This document shows, piece after piece, positions 33,643 to 41,317 of a stretch of DNA of 49,065 bases. The position numbers were made by a program, and so were the translations under genes. Location: the NCBI GenBank assembly GCA_017469845.1, contig JAFUFP010000019.1:1-49065 (forward strand), read 5' to 3'. The notes under the pieces are model-generated. The model searched no databases. It saw nothing but the letters and a program-made list of their open reading frames with translations, and was not told the DNA's origin. Origin of the DNA: Bacteroidales bacterium (GTDB taxonomy: Bacteria; Bacteroidota; Bacteroidia; Bacteroidales; UBA932). How positions within the stretch are numbered: position 1 is the stretch's first letter; each line of letters begins with the position of its first letter.

Positions 33643-33697
33643 AATCTCTGCAAGACTTGCAGAGATTTCTAAGGTCGTGTGAGCGGCGGTATATTCG
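33643..33697 (+). promoter_or_regulatory. regulated promoter, palindrome copy C
   Basis: 26-bp near-perfect palindrome at 33643-33668 (core CTGCAAGACTTGCAG), 21 bases, then TATATTCG at 33690-33697 (one base off TAnnTTTG). Same 40-base spacing as copies A and B. It drives the small ORF at 33702. Confidence 0.78.
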
Positions 33698-33701
33698 CAC
33701 C

Positions 33702-33938
33702 ATGATTGAAAAAACATCACATCTGCCCCAGTATATCATAGACCTTGTCGGAACTCTCTTCGATGAAGGGATGGATGATGAGAGGATATGTCAAGAAGTG
33801 ATAAGGATCCGGACTTCCACTATGGGATATCCGGATCCTTCGGTTTCTTCTCCTCCCGCTTCAGCGGCCTCCTCTATCCGAAGTGTTGAGAATCTCCTCC
33901 CAGAGGAAATCAATCTTCTGAGTAGGGAATCTCGATGA
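33702..33938 (+). CDS. small protein under the palindromic promoter
   Basis: A 78-aa protein: an N-terminal helical part (IEKTSHLPQYIIDLVGTLFDEGMDDERICQEVIRIRT) and a Ser/Pro-rich second half. The start at 33702 is set by the promoter: the -7 box ends 4 bases upstream, giving a nearly leaderless message. No family is recognised. Being driven by the same promoter type as the rsr block and tRNAs, it is a candidate component of that regulon. Its 3' end overlaps the converging gene by 29 bases. Confidence 0.55.
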   Translation: MIEKTSHLPQYIIDLVGTLFDEGMDDERICQEVIRIRTSTMGYPDPSVSSPPASAASSIRSVENLLPEEINLLSRESR

Positions 33939-34143
33939 AGGTGTCCTCCTTCGGAACAGCTCCATACACATTTATTCCGAAGTACTCCTCAACTCTGTCA
34001 CGATTGAGCCTCCAGCCGCTCTTTGGGGCCCTATGGGCCTTGAGGGTGCCGTTGTGTATGAGGGTGTACACCTGACGGGTGCTTAGACCCGTAAGTCTCA
34101 CTACGTCCTTGGTGTTGATGTATTTGGGTGGTTCCTTTTCCAT
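33910..34143 (-). CDS. helix-turn-helix protein of the MerR/excisionase type
   Basis: A 77-aa DNA-binding protein. It has the short winged-helix pattern of excisionase-family proteins: TKDVVRLTGLSTRQVYTLIHNGTLKAHRAPKSGWRLNRDRVEEYF. Such proteins act as excisionases or small regulators. It overlaps the converging small gene by 29 bases and is followed upstream by another small gene in the same direction (11-bp gap). Confidence 0.82.
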   Translation of the reverse strand: MEKEPPKYINTKDVVRLTGLSTRQVYTLIHNGTLKAHRAPKSGWRLNRDRVEEYFGINVYGAVPKEDTFIEIPYSED

Positions 34144-34154
34144 TGAGATGCGTA

Positions 34155-34349
34155 TTACGGGAGATCCGGTTTCCCAACATATTCCCTGACCGTCTCAGAT
34201 ATCAGTTTCATGGCCTTCTTCCTGTCGAAAAGTCCGGAATATTCCTGCGACATGACGCTGAGTATCCACCTACTGTCGTCATATCCTTCGAGGTTTATGT
34301 AGTCCGCCGCCAAAGAGCGGATCTCGTCGTCCGTAAGTGGTGTTTCCAT
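34155..34349 (-). CDS. small hypothetical protein
   Basis: A 64-aa protein, mostly helical in look (LTDDEIRSLAADYINLEGYDD, then FDRKKAMKLISETVREYVG). First gene of a two-gene unit with the excisionase-like protein, 11 bp apart. No family is recognised. Confidence 0.55.
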   Translation of the reverse strand: METPLTDDEIRSLAADYINLEGYDDSRWILSVMSQEYSGLFDRKKAMKLISETVREYVGKPDLP

Positions 34350-34415
34350 ATTCTTTCAGTGCTTGATTACAAAATGTTTATACTTTGTCGGGGGAATCAT
34401 TTCTTCGTAAGAAGG

Positions 34416-34877
34416 TCAATTTTTCGGATCCCATACGAAAAGGCCGCATGCCGATGCTATCACTTTGATTTCCTCAAGAAAACTTTCTCCCGGATTGTAG
34501 AGCGTCATATATGCACTGTCTCCGTAAAGGTGTATGAGGGCATCCTCTTCGCGAAGAAGAATGCTGACGGGGGAGGATTCGAAGTCTTTACGGAGGAAGG
34601 CTTCATGGACAAGTCCCGAAATGAACGCAGGGTCCGGATTCACGGTAAAAGAGTCCGTTACACCCGCCATCACCTCGAAAGGATGGAAGCAGTAAAGGCG
34701 GAGGATGAAATCAAGGAACCTTCCCTCAAGGGAGGGGAGTCCCTCTCCTTGAAGGAGGTACTTTTCCATATTGCTGTAAAGATGACCCTTGTCGTCCGGC
34801 ACTCTCCTTGGGAGAATGTCTATGATGTAGTAGGGACTGTTCACAAGGCGGTCCAACGTATCCAAAGCTTCTTCCAT
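34416..34877 (-). CDS. hypothetical protein at the edge of the RNA-repair island
   Basis: A 153-aa protein (MEEALDTLDRLVNSPYYIIDILPRRVP...) with no signal peptide, membrane segment or known domain. The start at 34877 is chosen over the one at 34934 because the extra residues are low in complexity and not protein-like. It shares the strand of the two small genes before it but with gaps over 60 bp. Confidence 0.65.
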   Translation of the reverse strand: MEEALDTLDRLVNSPYYIIDILPRRVPDDKGHLYSNMEKYLLQGEGLPSLEGRFLDFILRLYCFHPFEVMAGVTDSFTVNPDPAFISGLVHEAFLRKDFESSPVSILLREEDALIHLYGDSAYMTLYNPGESFLEEIKVIASACGLFVWDPKN

Positions 34878-35083
34878 CGAATTTTTCTTCTTGGAGCAAA
34901 AATACCGAAATCCGCTCTTAATCACAAGAATCAAACGTCAGGTTCAGCCTCGCGGACAAATATCCGCCCTTTCCTGTTGCCAATCCGGATGGAAAAAGGT
35001 AATTTCGCATAAATAAACACATATCAATTTTACCGATCCGGAGGAATGTTTTTCCGCCCAGTTCGGAACTAAAACGTACTACC

Positions 35084-35653
35084 ATGAAATCTCTAGGAGC
35101 AAAACCCTATCTTTTCCCTATGCCTACCTATATGATAGGCACTTACAACGAAGACGGCAGTGTTGACGTTATGATGATGGCCTGGGGAGGCATCGTCGAT
35201 ATGAACATGGTCGCCCTCAATCTTGAGGCCAACCACAAGACCGTCAAAAACCTTCGTGACCGCAAGGCTTTCACCCTTTCCATTCCGGGAACCGACACCC
35301 TCAAGGAGTCCGATTATCTGGGAACAGCAAGTGCCAACAAATATCCCGACAAGTTCGCTGTGACTGGCCTCCATGCCGTCAAGAGCGAAAAAGTCGACGC
35401 CCCCATCGTTACTGAATATCCCGTCACTCTGGAATGCAAGGTGGTAGAATTCCAGGACCAGCCCTATGGTCTTCGTGTTCTCGGAGAAATCGTCGACGTC
35501 CTGGCCGATGAGAAGGTTCTCGACGAGAAAGGGAAGATAGACGTGAGCAAGATCGGAGCCTTCGCCTTCGACCAGATGCGTAACGACTATTACGCCATCG
35601 GCGAAAAGATCGGAACGGCTTGGCATGAGGGACTTTCTCTCATGAAGAAATAA
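35084..35653 (+). CDS. flavin reductase family protein (FMN-binding, flavoredoxin-like)
   Basis: A 189-aa split-barrel FMN-binding protein. Family marks are the LFPMPTYMIGTYNEDGSVDVMMMAWGG start, N-L-R-D-R-K-A-F-T-L-S-I-P in the middle and the late YYAIGEKIGTAW segment. These proteins move electrons from NAD(P)H or ferredoxin to FMN or take part in metal/sulfur redox steps. It stands alone with its own upstream AT-rich gap. Confidence 0.9.
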   Translation: MKSLGAKPYLFPMPTYMIGTYNEDGSVDVMMMAWGGIVDMNMVALNLEANHKTVKNLRDRKAFTLSIPGTDTLKESDYLGTASANKYPDKFAVTGLHAVKSEKVDAPIVTEYPVTLECKVVEFQDQPYGLRVLGEIVDVLADEKVLDEKGKIDVSKIGAFAFDQMRNDYYAIGEKIGTAWHEGLSLMKK

Positions 35654-35718
35654 CCCTTCCGCCTCAGCGGGTATGGCATTATTGTAACGGACAGAATAAT
35701 AGTTGAAGATATTTCCCC

Positions 35719-36456
35719 ATGAAAAGATTGATTATCCTCTCCCTGGCCCTTGCCTCGGTTTTCGCCGGCTGCTCCAGAGGGCCCAAGGACCCTACCGCCG
35801 ACAGCAGCGACTTTGTCAACATAACTGACGTCATTCCCGACGCCATCCTCGAAATCCGTTACCACGGGACGTACAATTTCGTGGGAGACAGGATCGACGG
35901 TTATCTCCAGCCGGTGGCTCTCTTGACGAAAGAGGCGGCCGAGAGTCTCAAAGCCGTCAGCGACGACGTCAAGGCACAGGGATACCGCCTCAAGATCTAT
36001 GACGCCTACCGTCCCCAGATGGCGGTTGACAATTTCATGAGATGGGCTACGGACATATCGGATACGAGGATGAAGGATTATTTCTATCCTGACCTCGAGA
36101 AGGATGTCCTCTTCCCCCAAGGATACATCGCCGAGAAATCCGGCCACTCCAGAGGCTCGACCGTGGATCTCACCCTCTTTGACATGAAGACCGAGAAGGA
36201 ACTTGACATGGGCGGTACGTTCGACTGGTTCGGCATCGAAAGCCATCCCGATTTCGGAGGAGACCCGGACACTCTCGTCTATGACCCCGAAGACGGCATC
36301 ACCGAAGAGCAGTTCCGTAACCGCATGATTCTCCGCCAGGCGATGATGCGTCACGGATTCAAACCCCTCGACACCGAGTGGTGGCATTTCACATTGGTGA
36401 ATGAGCCTTATCCGGACACGTATTTCTCGTTCCCTGTGACGACTTTGGACAGGTAA
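35719..36456 (+). CDS. D-alanyl-D-alanine dipeptidase, VanX/DdpX family lipoprotein
   Basis: A 245-aa zinc dipeptidase (M15D) that splits D-Ala-D-Ala outside the cytoplasm. A lipoprotein signal ends at the FAGC lipobox (Cys near residue 17). Zinc ligands are H143 and D150 in S-G-H-S-R-G-S-T-V-D, and H223; E220 in EWWHF is the catalytic base, and YDAYRP carries the substrate-binding Arg. All are as in VanX. In a commensal without a van cluster it more likely serves peptidoglycan recycling than vancomycin resistance. Confidence 0.93.
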   Translation: MKRLIILSLALASVFAGCSRGPKDPTADSSDFVNITDVIPDAILEIRYHGTYNFVGDRIDGYLQPVALLTKEAAESLKAVSDDVKAQGYRLKIYDAYRPQMAVDNFMRWATDISDTRMKDYFYPDLEKDVLFPQGYIAEKSGHSRGSTVDLTLFDMKTEKELDMGGTFDWFGIESHPDFGGDPDTLVYDPEDGITEEQFRNRMILRQAMMRHGFKPLDTEWWHFTLVNEPYPDTYFSFPVTTLDR

Positions 36457-36481
36457 GAGAAACTGCCTTTACATAAGAATC

Positions 36482-36515
36482 AGGCCTGCCGACAATTGTG
36501 CCGACAGGCCTTTTC
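36482..36515 (+). terminator. rho-independent terminator after the dipeptidase gene
   Basis: Stem AGGCCTG / CAGGCCT with an inner partly paired stretch around ACAATTGT, followed by TTTT. Confidence 0.8.
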
Positions 36516-36553
36516 CGTATGCTTTCACCACTCCGGAGTCTTATCGGCGTGTA

Positions 36554-37594
36554 CTACAGGCCTCTTTCCTTTTTCCACTTGTCCATCGTCATTATCATAC
36601 TGACGACCCCGTAGTAGTCCGCGGCTCCTCCTGAAACCCGGTTGGACCTCAGGTTGAAATCCATCAGGAAATGCTGCAAGCGGTCCAGCACCCTTATCCT
36701 TTTGCCGTCCCAGAATTCCCCGATCGCGATGCTGTCCTCTATTGCATAGGGGCTTATCTTACCGATCCATTCCCCGTACTCTTCCTCGGAAAGGAGGCTT
36801 CTTGCGTTGGATACGACATATGGCAGAACCGCCAGAAGGCCGCTGTAGCGTGTCCCTTCGTCATCCGAAGAGGAGCAGTATTCGTAAGCCCAGTAATTGG
36901 CTTCGCCTTCTCCCGATACTCCGGCGAGATGCCCCATTTCATGGGCGAGAACAGAAGGGTATTCCTTGGGGGAGAGGTGGGGATTGAGGGTGGATTCCCC
37001 GAAAAACGGTCCCATGTATCCGAGCACTCCGACCCAGGAATAAAGGGGATGGAGAAGCGGCCGTTTGGCCTTCTGCCACTCTCTTAGGGGAGAATATCCG
37101 AAACGGGTCACTTCTTCGCTGTAGAACCTTTTTATGTCCTTCTGAAGTTCCTTTCTTTCAAGGGAAGTAGTCTTTCCCGCGACCGCGTTGATCCTTCCGG
37201 TGTAGTCTTCGAGGAAAGAGAGGAATTCCTCCTTCTCGAAATGCGTCCTTTCAGCACCTATTCGCCAGTACAGAGGAGTCCTGAAATAGTTGTTTCCCCA
37301 TCCCATGTAGAACCAGACGTAGACCCACATGGCGGTGAGAAGGGTCTTCCTCAGCCACCATAGGAACTTCCTTTTGTCCTTGAGAGCATTGACAGTAAAC
37401 CATATGAAAAGAGCCGCGAAGCCAATGACGACGATTTCCTCAAGACAGAAGGGGAACAAGGAGGAAGGAAGCGAGATAGCGGCTGAGATCGGAGCGTAGA
37501 GCTTTTCCGCGTAGAAGTCCGCTACGGCGGGAATGAACCTGCACAGAAGAACGAAAATGAGGAGAACTATGCCTATCCAGTTGGACTTTTTCAT
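36554..37594 (-). CDS. DUF3810 membrane protein with HExxH motif
   Basis: A 346-aa inner-membrane protein of the DUF3810 family. It has three hydrophobic segments in the first 110 residues and then a large domain with SVLAHEMGHLAG, a HExxH zinc-protease motif, followed by EGEANYWAYEYC in which a Glu may be the third ligand. It may be a membrane metallopeptidase; its substrate is unknown. It lies 31 bp after another small membrane protein gene on the same strand. Confidence 0.9.
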   Translation of the reverse strand: MKKSNWIGIVLLIFVLLCRFIPAVADFYAEKLYAPISAAISLPSSLFPFCLEEIVVIGFAALFIWFTVNALKDKRKFLWWLRKTLLTAMWVYVWFYMGWGNNYFRTPLYWRIGAERTHFEKEEFLSFLEDYTGRINAVAGKTTSLERKELQKDIKRFYSEEVTRFGYSPLREWQKAKRPLLHPLYSWVGVLGYMGPFFGESTLNPHLSPKEYPSVLAHEMGHLAGVSGEGEANYWAYEYCSSSDDEGTRYSGLLAVLPYVVSNARSLLSEEEYGEWIGKISPYAIEDSIAIGEFWDGKRIRVLDRLQHFLMDFNLRSNRVSGGAADYYGVVSMIMTMDKWKKERGL

Positions 37595-37625
37595 GGGAAC
37601 CGATATTGGCGGTAATGGGAAAAGA

Positions 37626-37988
37626 TCAGTCCAGGACCCACGGGAACACTATAACCTGACCGAATATTCCGAGAGTGAGGGGTCCGTCGGATTCACTGAC
37701 GTATCCGAGATTGAAAAAAACGTAGTCCTTCGTGTACATGGTGAGCCATGCGGCCAAAGAGGCGACTCCCGCGCCGACGGACGATGCTCCGGACAGGAGA
37801 ATTTCCAGAAGCGGGTTTCCTTCCGCGGAAGGGACAACTTGCTGCCTGAGTTCCTTCCTGACAGATTCGGTCAAAACTTTCCTGTGCTTGGCGAGGTCGG
37901 GCTTGGTGAGAGCTGCCGTGACGAATAATCCAACGACTAGGAGAAGGGTTATGACCCGTTTTATGAATTTTGTGAGATCCTTGTCCAT
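37626..37988 (-). CDS. small membrane protein of unknown function
   Basis: A 120-aa protein with an N-terminal hydrophobic segment (about 12-29, VITLLLVVGLFVTAALT) followed by KPDLAKHRKVL, a basic stretch, and a later hydrophobic stretch near 67-82. The layout recalls DUF4359-like proteins but I am not sure. It precedes the DUF3810 gene by 31 bp and may be co-transcribed. Confidence 0.6.
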   Translation of the reverse strand: MDKDLTKFIKRVITLLLVVGLFVTAALTKPDLAKHRKVLTESVRKELRQQVVPSAEGNPLLEILLSGASSVGAGVASLAAWLTMYTKDYVFFNLGYVSESDGPLTLGIFGQVIVFPWVLD

Positions 37989-38081
37989 GGCGTGATGTTT
38001 TATGGGTTCGTTTTCGAATCAATTATACTCTCCTGCAGTGACTTTTTTCTTTTCCGGGGAATAAATCTCCGGAATCAGGAT

Positions 38082-38975
38082 CTATTTCCCGAGAAACTCC
38101 GACGGAGTCATTCCCGTGACATTCTTGAAAAGTCTCGTGAAATGGTGCGGGAAATCGAATCCCAGGAGCCTCGCTGTTTCGCTTACGTTGTATCCCTTCA
38201 TAAGGAGACTTTTGCCTTCGTCGATCACGAATGAATGTATGTAACCGATGGCCGTTCCGCCGGTAGCCCTTCGGATCATGTCCCCGAAATATCCCGCAGA
38301 GTACGCCAGAGAGTCCGCACACCATTTCACTCCAGGAATCCCTTCATCCATCTGCCGCCCTTCGGCATAGTACTTCTCCAGAAGGGAATGGAACCTCTTC
38401 AGGATATCGTCCCCGGTGTTGTCTTCTTTTTTGGTTTGCCGAACGTATATCCGGTTGCAGTAATCGAGGATGAGTCTAAGGTACGAAAGCAGCACTTCCC
38501 GAAGAGAGGGTGAGTCGGAGTTTTCGCGCAGCTCTTCACGGAGCTGGGTCAGAAGCTGCGTGAGCTTGAGCCACTCTCCACTTTCCATCCTCAGGGAATC
38601 CGTATAGAAATAGGAGAAGAACCTGTAACGTGACATCCTTTCCTCGAGATCGGTCCCGTGAAGGAATTCCGGGGACCAGAGGAGAGCCCATCCGCTGAGG
38701 GAGAGCTTCTGCCCGCTGTCCTCGGCCCCGCCGATCTGCCCGGGAGCCACGGCGATGATCGATGCGTCACTGACCTCGAGCGTTTTCATTCCGTAGGAAA
38801 GGTGCTTGGGAAACTCCCTCTGGATGAAAAGGCCGTAGACCCCGTAGTTGTTGAGACTGCTCCGGAATCCGTTCAGTTCATCATAATGCACTATCCCTAC
38901 CAAGGGGTGAAGTTCTTCCGCTCCGACGTATCTGACGTAGGAGTTCGGATCATGGACTTTGAGGATATTCTTCAT
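38082..38975 (-). CDS. AraC-family regulator, YqhC-like by position
   Basis: A 297-aa transcription factor. The N-terminal 180 residues form a cupin-like sensing domain; the C-terminal 100 carry the double helix-turn-helix (WCADSLAYSAGYFGDMIRRATG and YNVSETARLLGFDFPHHFTRLFKNVTGMTPSEF). It is divergent from the remains of an iron alcohol dehydrogenase and an aldo-keto reductase, the same set that E. coli YqhC controls (yqhD-dkgA), so control of aldehyde detoxification is a fair inference. Confidence 0.9.
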   Translation of the reverse strand: MKNILKVHDPNSYVRYVGAEELHPLVGIVHYDELNGFRSSLNNYGVYGLFIQREFPKHLSYGMKTLEVSDASIIAVAPGQIGGAEDSGQKLSLSGWALLWSPEFLHGTDLEERMSRYRFFSYFYTDSLRMESGEWLKLTQLLTQLREELRENSDSPSLREVLLSYLRLILDYCNRIYVRQTKKEDNTGDDILKRFHSLLEKYYAEGRQMDEGIPGVKWCADSLAYSAGYFGDMIRRATGGTAIGYIHSFVIDEGKSLLMKGYNVSETARLLGFDFPHHFTRLFKNVTGMTPSEFLGK

Positions 38976-39106
38976 AATACAAATATAACGATTCCCGTTT
39001 CCGGTTGTACGGAAAAATGGTGGAAAATCACCTCTCCGGATTCATCAATCTGCAAAATGGGTATAATTTGCCCGAATCTGTGCGCTCTTCCGGGAAAGGA
39101 AGGGGA

Positions 39107-39114
39107 TATCTTTG
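39107..39114 (+). promoter_or_regulatory. -7 promoter element before the broken alcohol dehydrogenase gene
   Basis: TATCTTTG, a full TAnnTTTG match, 37 bases before the ATG at 39151. The promoter is still intact though the gene is not. Confidence 0.6.
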
Positions 39115-39150
39115 CACCACATCAAGTTGAACGGAAACAAAGTTGCTCTC

Positions 39151-39474
39151 ATGTTAGGAAATTTCACATTCCACAATCCCACAAAACTCCATTTCGGTGA
39201 GGAGTCCCTCTCCCGTCTTCGCGAAGAGCTGAAAGGATACGGTCCGACGATCATGCTCGTCTACGGAGGAGGCTCCGTCAAGAAGTTCGGCATCCTTGAC
39301 AAGGTCATCGCCGAGATTGAAGCCGCAGGAAAGAGGATCGTCGAACTCTCCGGAGTGATGCCCAATCCCAACATTGAAAAGGTTCTTGAAGGGGCTCACC
39401 TCGCAAGAAGGGAAGAAGTCGACCTGATTCTGGGAGTGGGCGGAGGTTCCACCATCGACTACTGCAAGGCGGTC
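39151..39474 (+). pseudogene. 5' part of an iron-dependent alcohol dehydrogenase (YqhD/BdhA type)
   Basis: About 108 codons of the N-terminal NAD(P)-binding domain remain: MLGNFTFHNPTKLHFGEESL, VYGGGSVKKFG, and VGGGSTIDYCKAV. The normal protein has about 385 residues, with iron-binding His and Asp in the missing part. Family sequence stops at about 39472 and the frame then runs 9 codons into foreign sequence before a stop. The join is with the tail of an aldo-keto reductase, out of frame. Confidence 0.88.
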
Positions 39475-39596
39475 CCGGATCATCTAACCCTTCACATATA
39501 GAGGAGAACATCGACATCTTCGATTTCTCGCTTTCAGATAAGGAGATGGAAAGGATCGCTTCCCTCGAAAGGAAGGAAAAGCACGATTGGTATTAG
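39474..39596 (+). pseudogene. 3' part of an aldo-keto reductase gene
   Basis: Forty codons in a frame shifted against the dehydrogenase remnant: PGSSNPSHIEENIDIFDFSL, then DKEMERIASL and EKHDWY at the stop. This is the usual C-terminus of Bacteroidota aldo-keto reductases (NADPH-binding IPGSS..P..I.EN). The first 240 or so residues are gone. It is a scar of the same deletion that cut the dehydrogenase gene. Confidence 0.88.
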
Positions 39597-39628
39597 TAAA
39601 TACGCTGTAGCAGAAATAGAATTGCACC

Positions 39629-40276
39629 ATGATAAAGAAATTGTTCACAGGCATATCCGCTCTTGTCCTTGCGCTTTGCTGCACGGGAATCCTTTCCTGC
39701 GACAAGGCTGATACTTCTTCCTCTGAAAAGGATAATTCCGACGGGGAACCTACGGAAAACAGATTTGAGGGGAAGACCCTTGTAGTATATTACTCGTTTA
39801 CGGGGAATTCGGAGAAGATAGCAAAGGAAATCCACTCCAAGGTCGAAAGTGACATCCTCGAAATAAAGCCCGCCGAGGAAGGAATTGATTACGCCGCTGA
39901 CGGCTATGCCGCCGGTGATGCCCTCATAAAGAAGATTGTCGACAACCCTAATTCCGCCTCGAGTTATCCGGCTATAAAGGAAGTCAAGATCGATGCGTCG
40001 GATTACGGATGCGTCGTAGTCGTTGAGCCCCTATGGTGGAGCCATATGGCGGCTCCCATGCAGTCGTTCCTTTTCAAGTACGGGAAAGACTTCAAGGGCA
40101 AGAAGATAGCCCTCGCATGCTCAAGTCACTCCAGCGGAATAAGCGGAGTCTCCTCTGACCTCAAGAGGCTGGTTCCGGCAGGGGATCATATGGGAGAAGA
40201 TCTCTGGGTCAACAATTCATCAAGGTCCAAGATGAAGGACCTCGTCGAAGAATGGGTGAAGAAGAAATTCAAGTAG
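39629..40276 (+). CDS. flavodoxin-fold lipoprotein
   Basis: A 215-aa protein with a lipoprotein signal (lipobox ending LSC at about residue 24), an acidic linker, then a flavodoxin domain: VVYYSFTGNSEKIAKEI is the FMN phosphate loop, EPLWWSHMAAPMQSFL the loop near the flavin ring, and SSHSSGISG a third contact. A membrane-anchored flavodoxin outside the cytoplasm is common in Bacteroidota; the redox partner is unknown. It follows the deleted dehydrogenase/reductase locus and could be read from that promoter. Confidence 0.88.
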   Translation: MIKKLFTGISALVLALCCTGILSCDKADTSSSEKDNSDGEPTENRFEGKTLVVYYSFTGNSEKIAKEIHSKVESDILEIKPAEEGIDYAADGYAAGDALIKKIVDNPNSASSYPAIKEVKIDASDYGCVVVVEPLWWSHMAAPMQSFLFKYGKDFKGKKIALACSSHSSGISGVSSDLKRLVPAGDHMGEDLWVNNSSRSKMKDLVEEWVKKKFK

Positions 40277-40336
40277 GGATTTTCTCTTCGCGGTCACTTT
40301 CCCGTCCGGAAGAATAAAAATCAATAGGAAAATCAT

Positions 40337-40344
40337 TACTTTTG
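40337..40344 (+). promoter_or_regulatory. -7 promoter element
   Basis: TACTTTTG, matching TAnnTTTG. It overlaps the first in-frame ATG upstream and so points to a start at 40366 for the next gene. Confidence 0.6.
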
Positions 40345-40365
40345 CGCCGTAAAATGACTGCGAAA

Positions 40366-40962
40366 ATGAAAAAACTACATTCAATCTGGGCCATGGCGAT
40401 TGTGCTGCTCGTAGTATGCGGTGCCATGACTTCATGCAAAGGAAAGAAAACCGCCTCTTCCGATACGGCCGCTCCGACCGAATCCGTTACCCCGGAAAAG
40501 ACAATGACTCCCGTTGACGCGGTGGACAAATACCTCGTCGAAGTCCCCGGAAAGGGCTACAGCCAGGGAGACGTCTGCATTCCCTGTGCAAGGGTCCTTA
40601 TGACTGACGAAAGCGATCCTGCCGATGTCAAGGTCTGGGGAGACTTCTGGGTGTTCAACTATAAGATCAACGGTGATACTCTCGAGACCGTGTCCGGAGG
40701 AAGCCATCCGGGTCTAATGCACCTCAGGAAGACCGATTCCGGTTACGAAGTGACTTCTTTTGATGCCGTCGGAGACGGATCCACCTTCATCCCTACGGCG
40801 AAGAAGATCTTCGGAGACAGGTACGAAGACTTCATGAAGATGAATTCCGACCAGGACGGACGTGAGGCCGTACGCAAGGACCGCATCAAGAGGTATGTCC
40901 AAGAGAACGGTCTTTCCGTCACCCAGTTCAAGGACTACGGCTGGGATCCCGTGAAACTCTAG
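40366..40962 (+). CDS. lipoprotein of unknown function
   Basis: A 198-aa lipoprotein (signal MKKLHSIWAMAIVLLVVCG, lipobox ending TSC). After a Thr/Ser-rich linker comes one globular domain with GYSQGDVCIPCARV, VWGDFWVFNYKINGDTL and GGSHPGLMHL, a pattern I recall in other gut Bacteroidales proteins without assigned function. The CIPC pair could be a disulfide or metal site. Start at 40366 is favoured because the -7 box overlaps the next ATG upstream. A terminator follows. Confidence 0.72.
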   Translation: MKKLHSIWAMAIVLLVVCGAMTSCKGKKTASSDTAAPTESVTPEKTMTPVDAVDKYLVEVPGKGYSQGDVCIPCARVLMTDESDPADVKVWGDFWVFNYKINGDTLETVSGGSHPGLMHLRKTDSGYEVTSFDAVGDGSTFIPTAKKIFGDRYEDFMKMNSDQDGREAVRKDRIKRYVQENGLSVTQFKDYGWDPVKL

Positions 40963-41008
40963 ATCCCTTTTCTTCAAGAGTGACGGAGTATCCGCTCTGA
41001 AATAAACG

Positions 41009-41050
41009 ATTGTCCCCGTATCATTGTGACTCCGGGGACAATCTTTTTAT
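41009..41050 (+). terminator. rho-independent terminator
   Basis: Stem GATTGTCCCCG / CGGGGACAATC with a 13-base loop and a run of five T. Confidence 0.85.
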
Positions 41051-41075
41051 AGGGTTCTTTGCCCTTTTGGGAAGG

Positions 41076-41288
41076 TCAGATTATCGGGGTTATGGAGAAG
41101 TCACGGCATATTCTTCCCAGCTCCTCTGTCGCCCTTTTTTCGGATACCTTCCTGTCCGTCATGAAAAGGAGCATTTCCCTAAGGGCCGTACTGTTTCCGC
41201 CTAGAAGGTGAAGCGCCACGACGCAAAATCCGTCCGAATATCTCTTTTCCTGCATGGCTGCATAAAGGGCCGATTCCAAGAGTGTCAT
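41076..41288 (-). CDS. small hypothetical protein
   Basis: A 70-aa mostly helical protein (MTLLESALYAAMQEKRYSDGFCVVALHLLG...). It lies 29 bp after an AraC gene on the same strand and may be co-transcribed. No family is recognised. Confidence 0.5.
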   Translation of the reverse strand: MTLLESALYAAMQEKRYSDGFCVVALHLLGGNSTALREMLLFMTDRKVSEKRATEELGRICRDFSITPII

Positions 41289-41317
41289 ATTTTTTGTGTA
41301 AAAAGGGGATTATGCGC

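Noticed and set aside
35719..36456. Vancomycin-resistance gene vanX
   Set aside because: Catalytic residues match VanX, but no vanH, vanA or vanRS genes are present, so a peptidoglycan-recycling dipeptidase is the safer reading.
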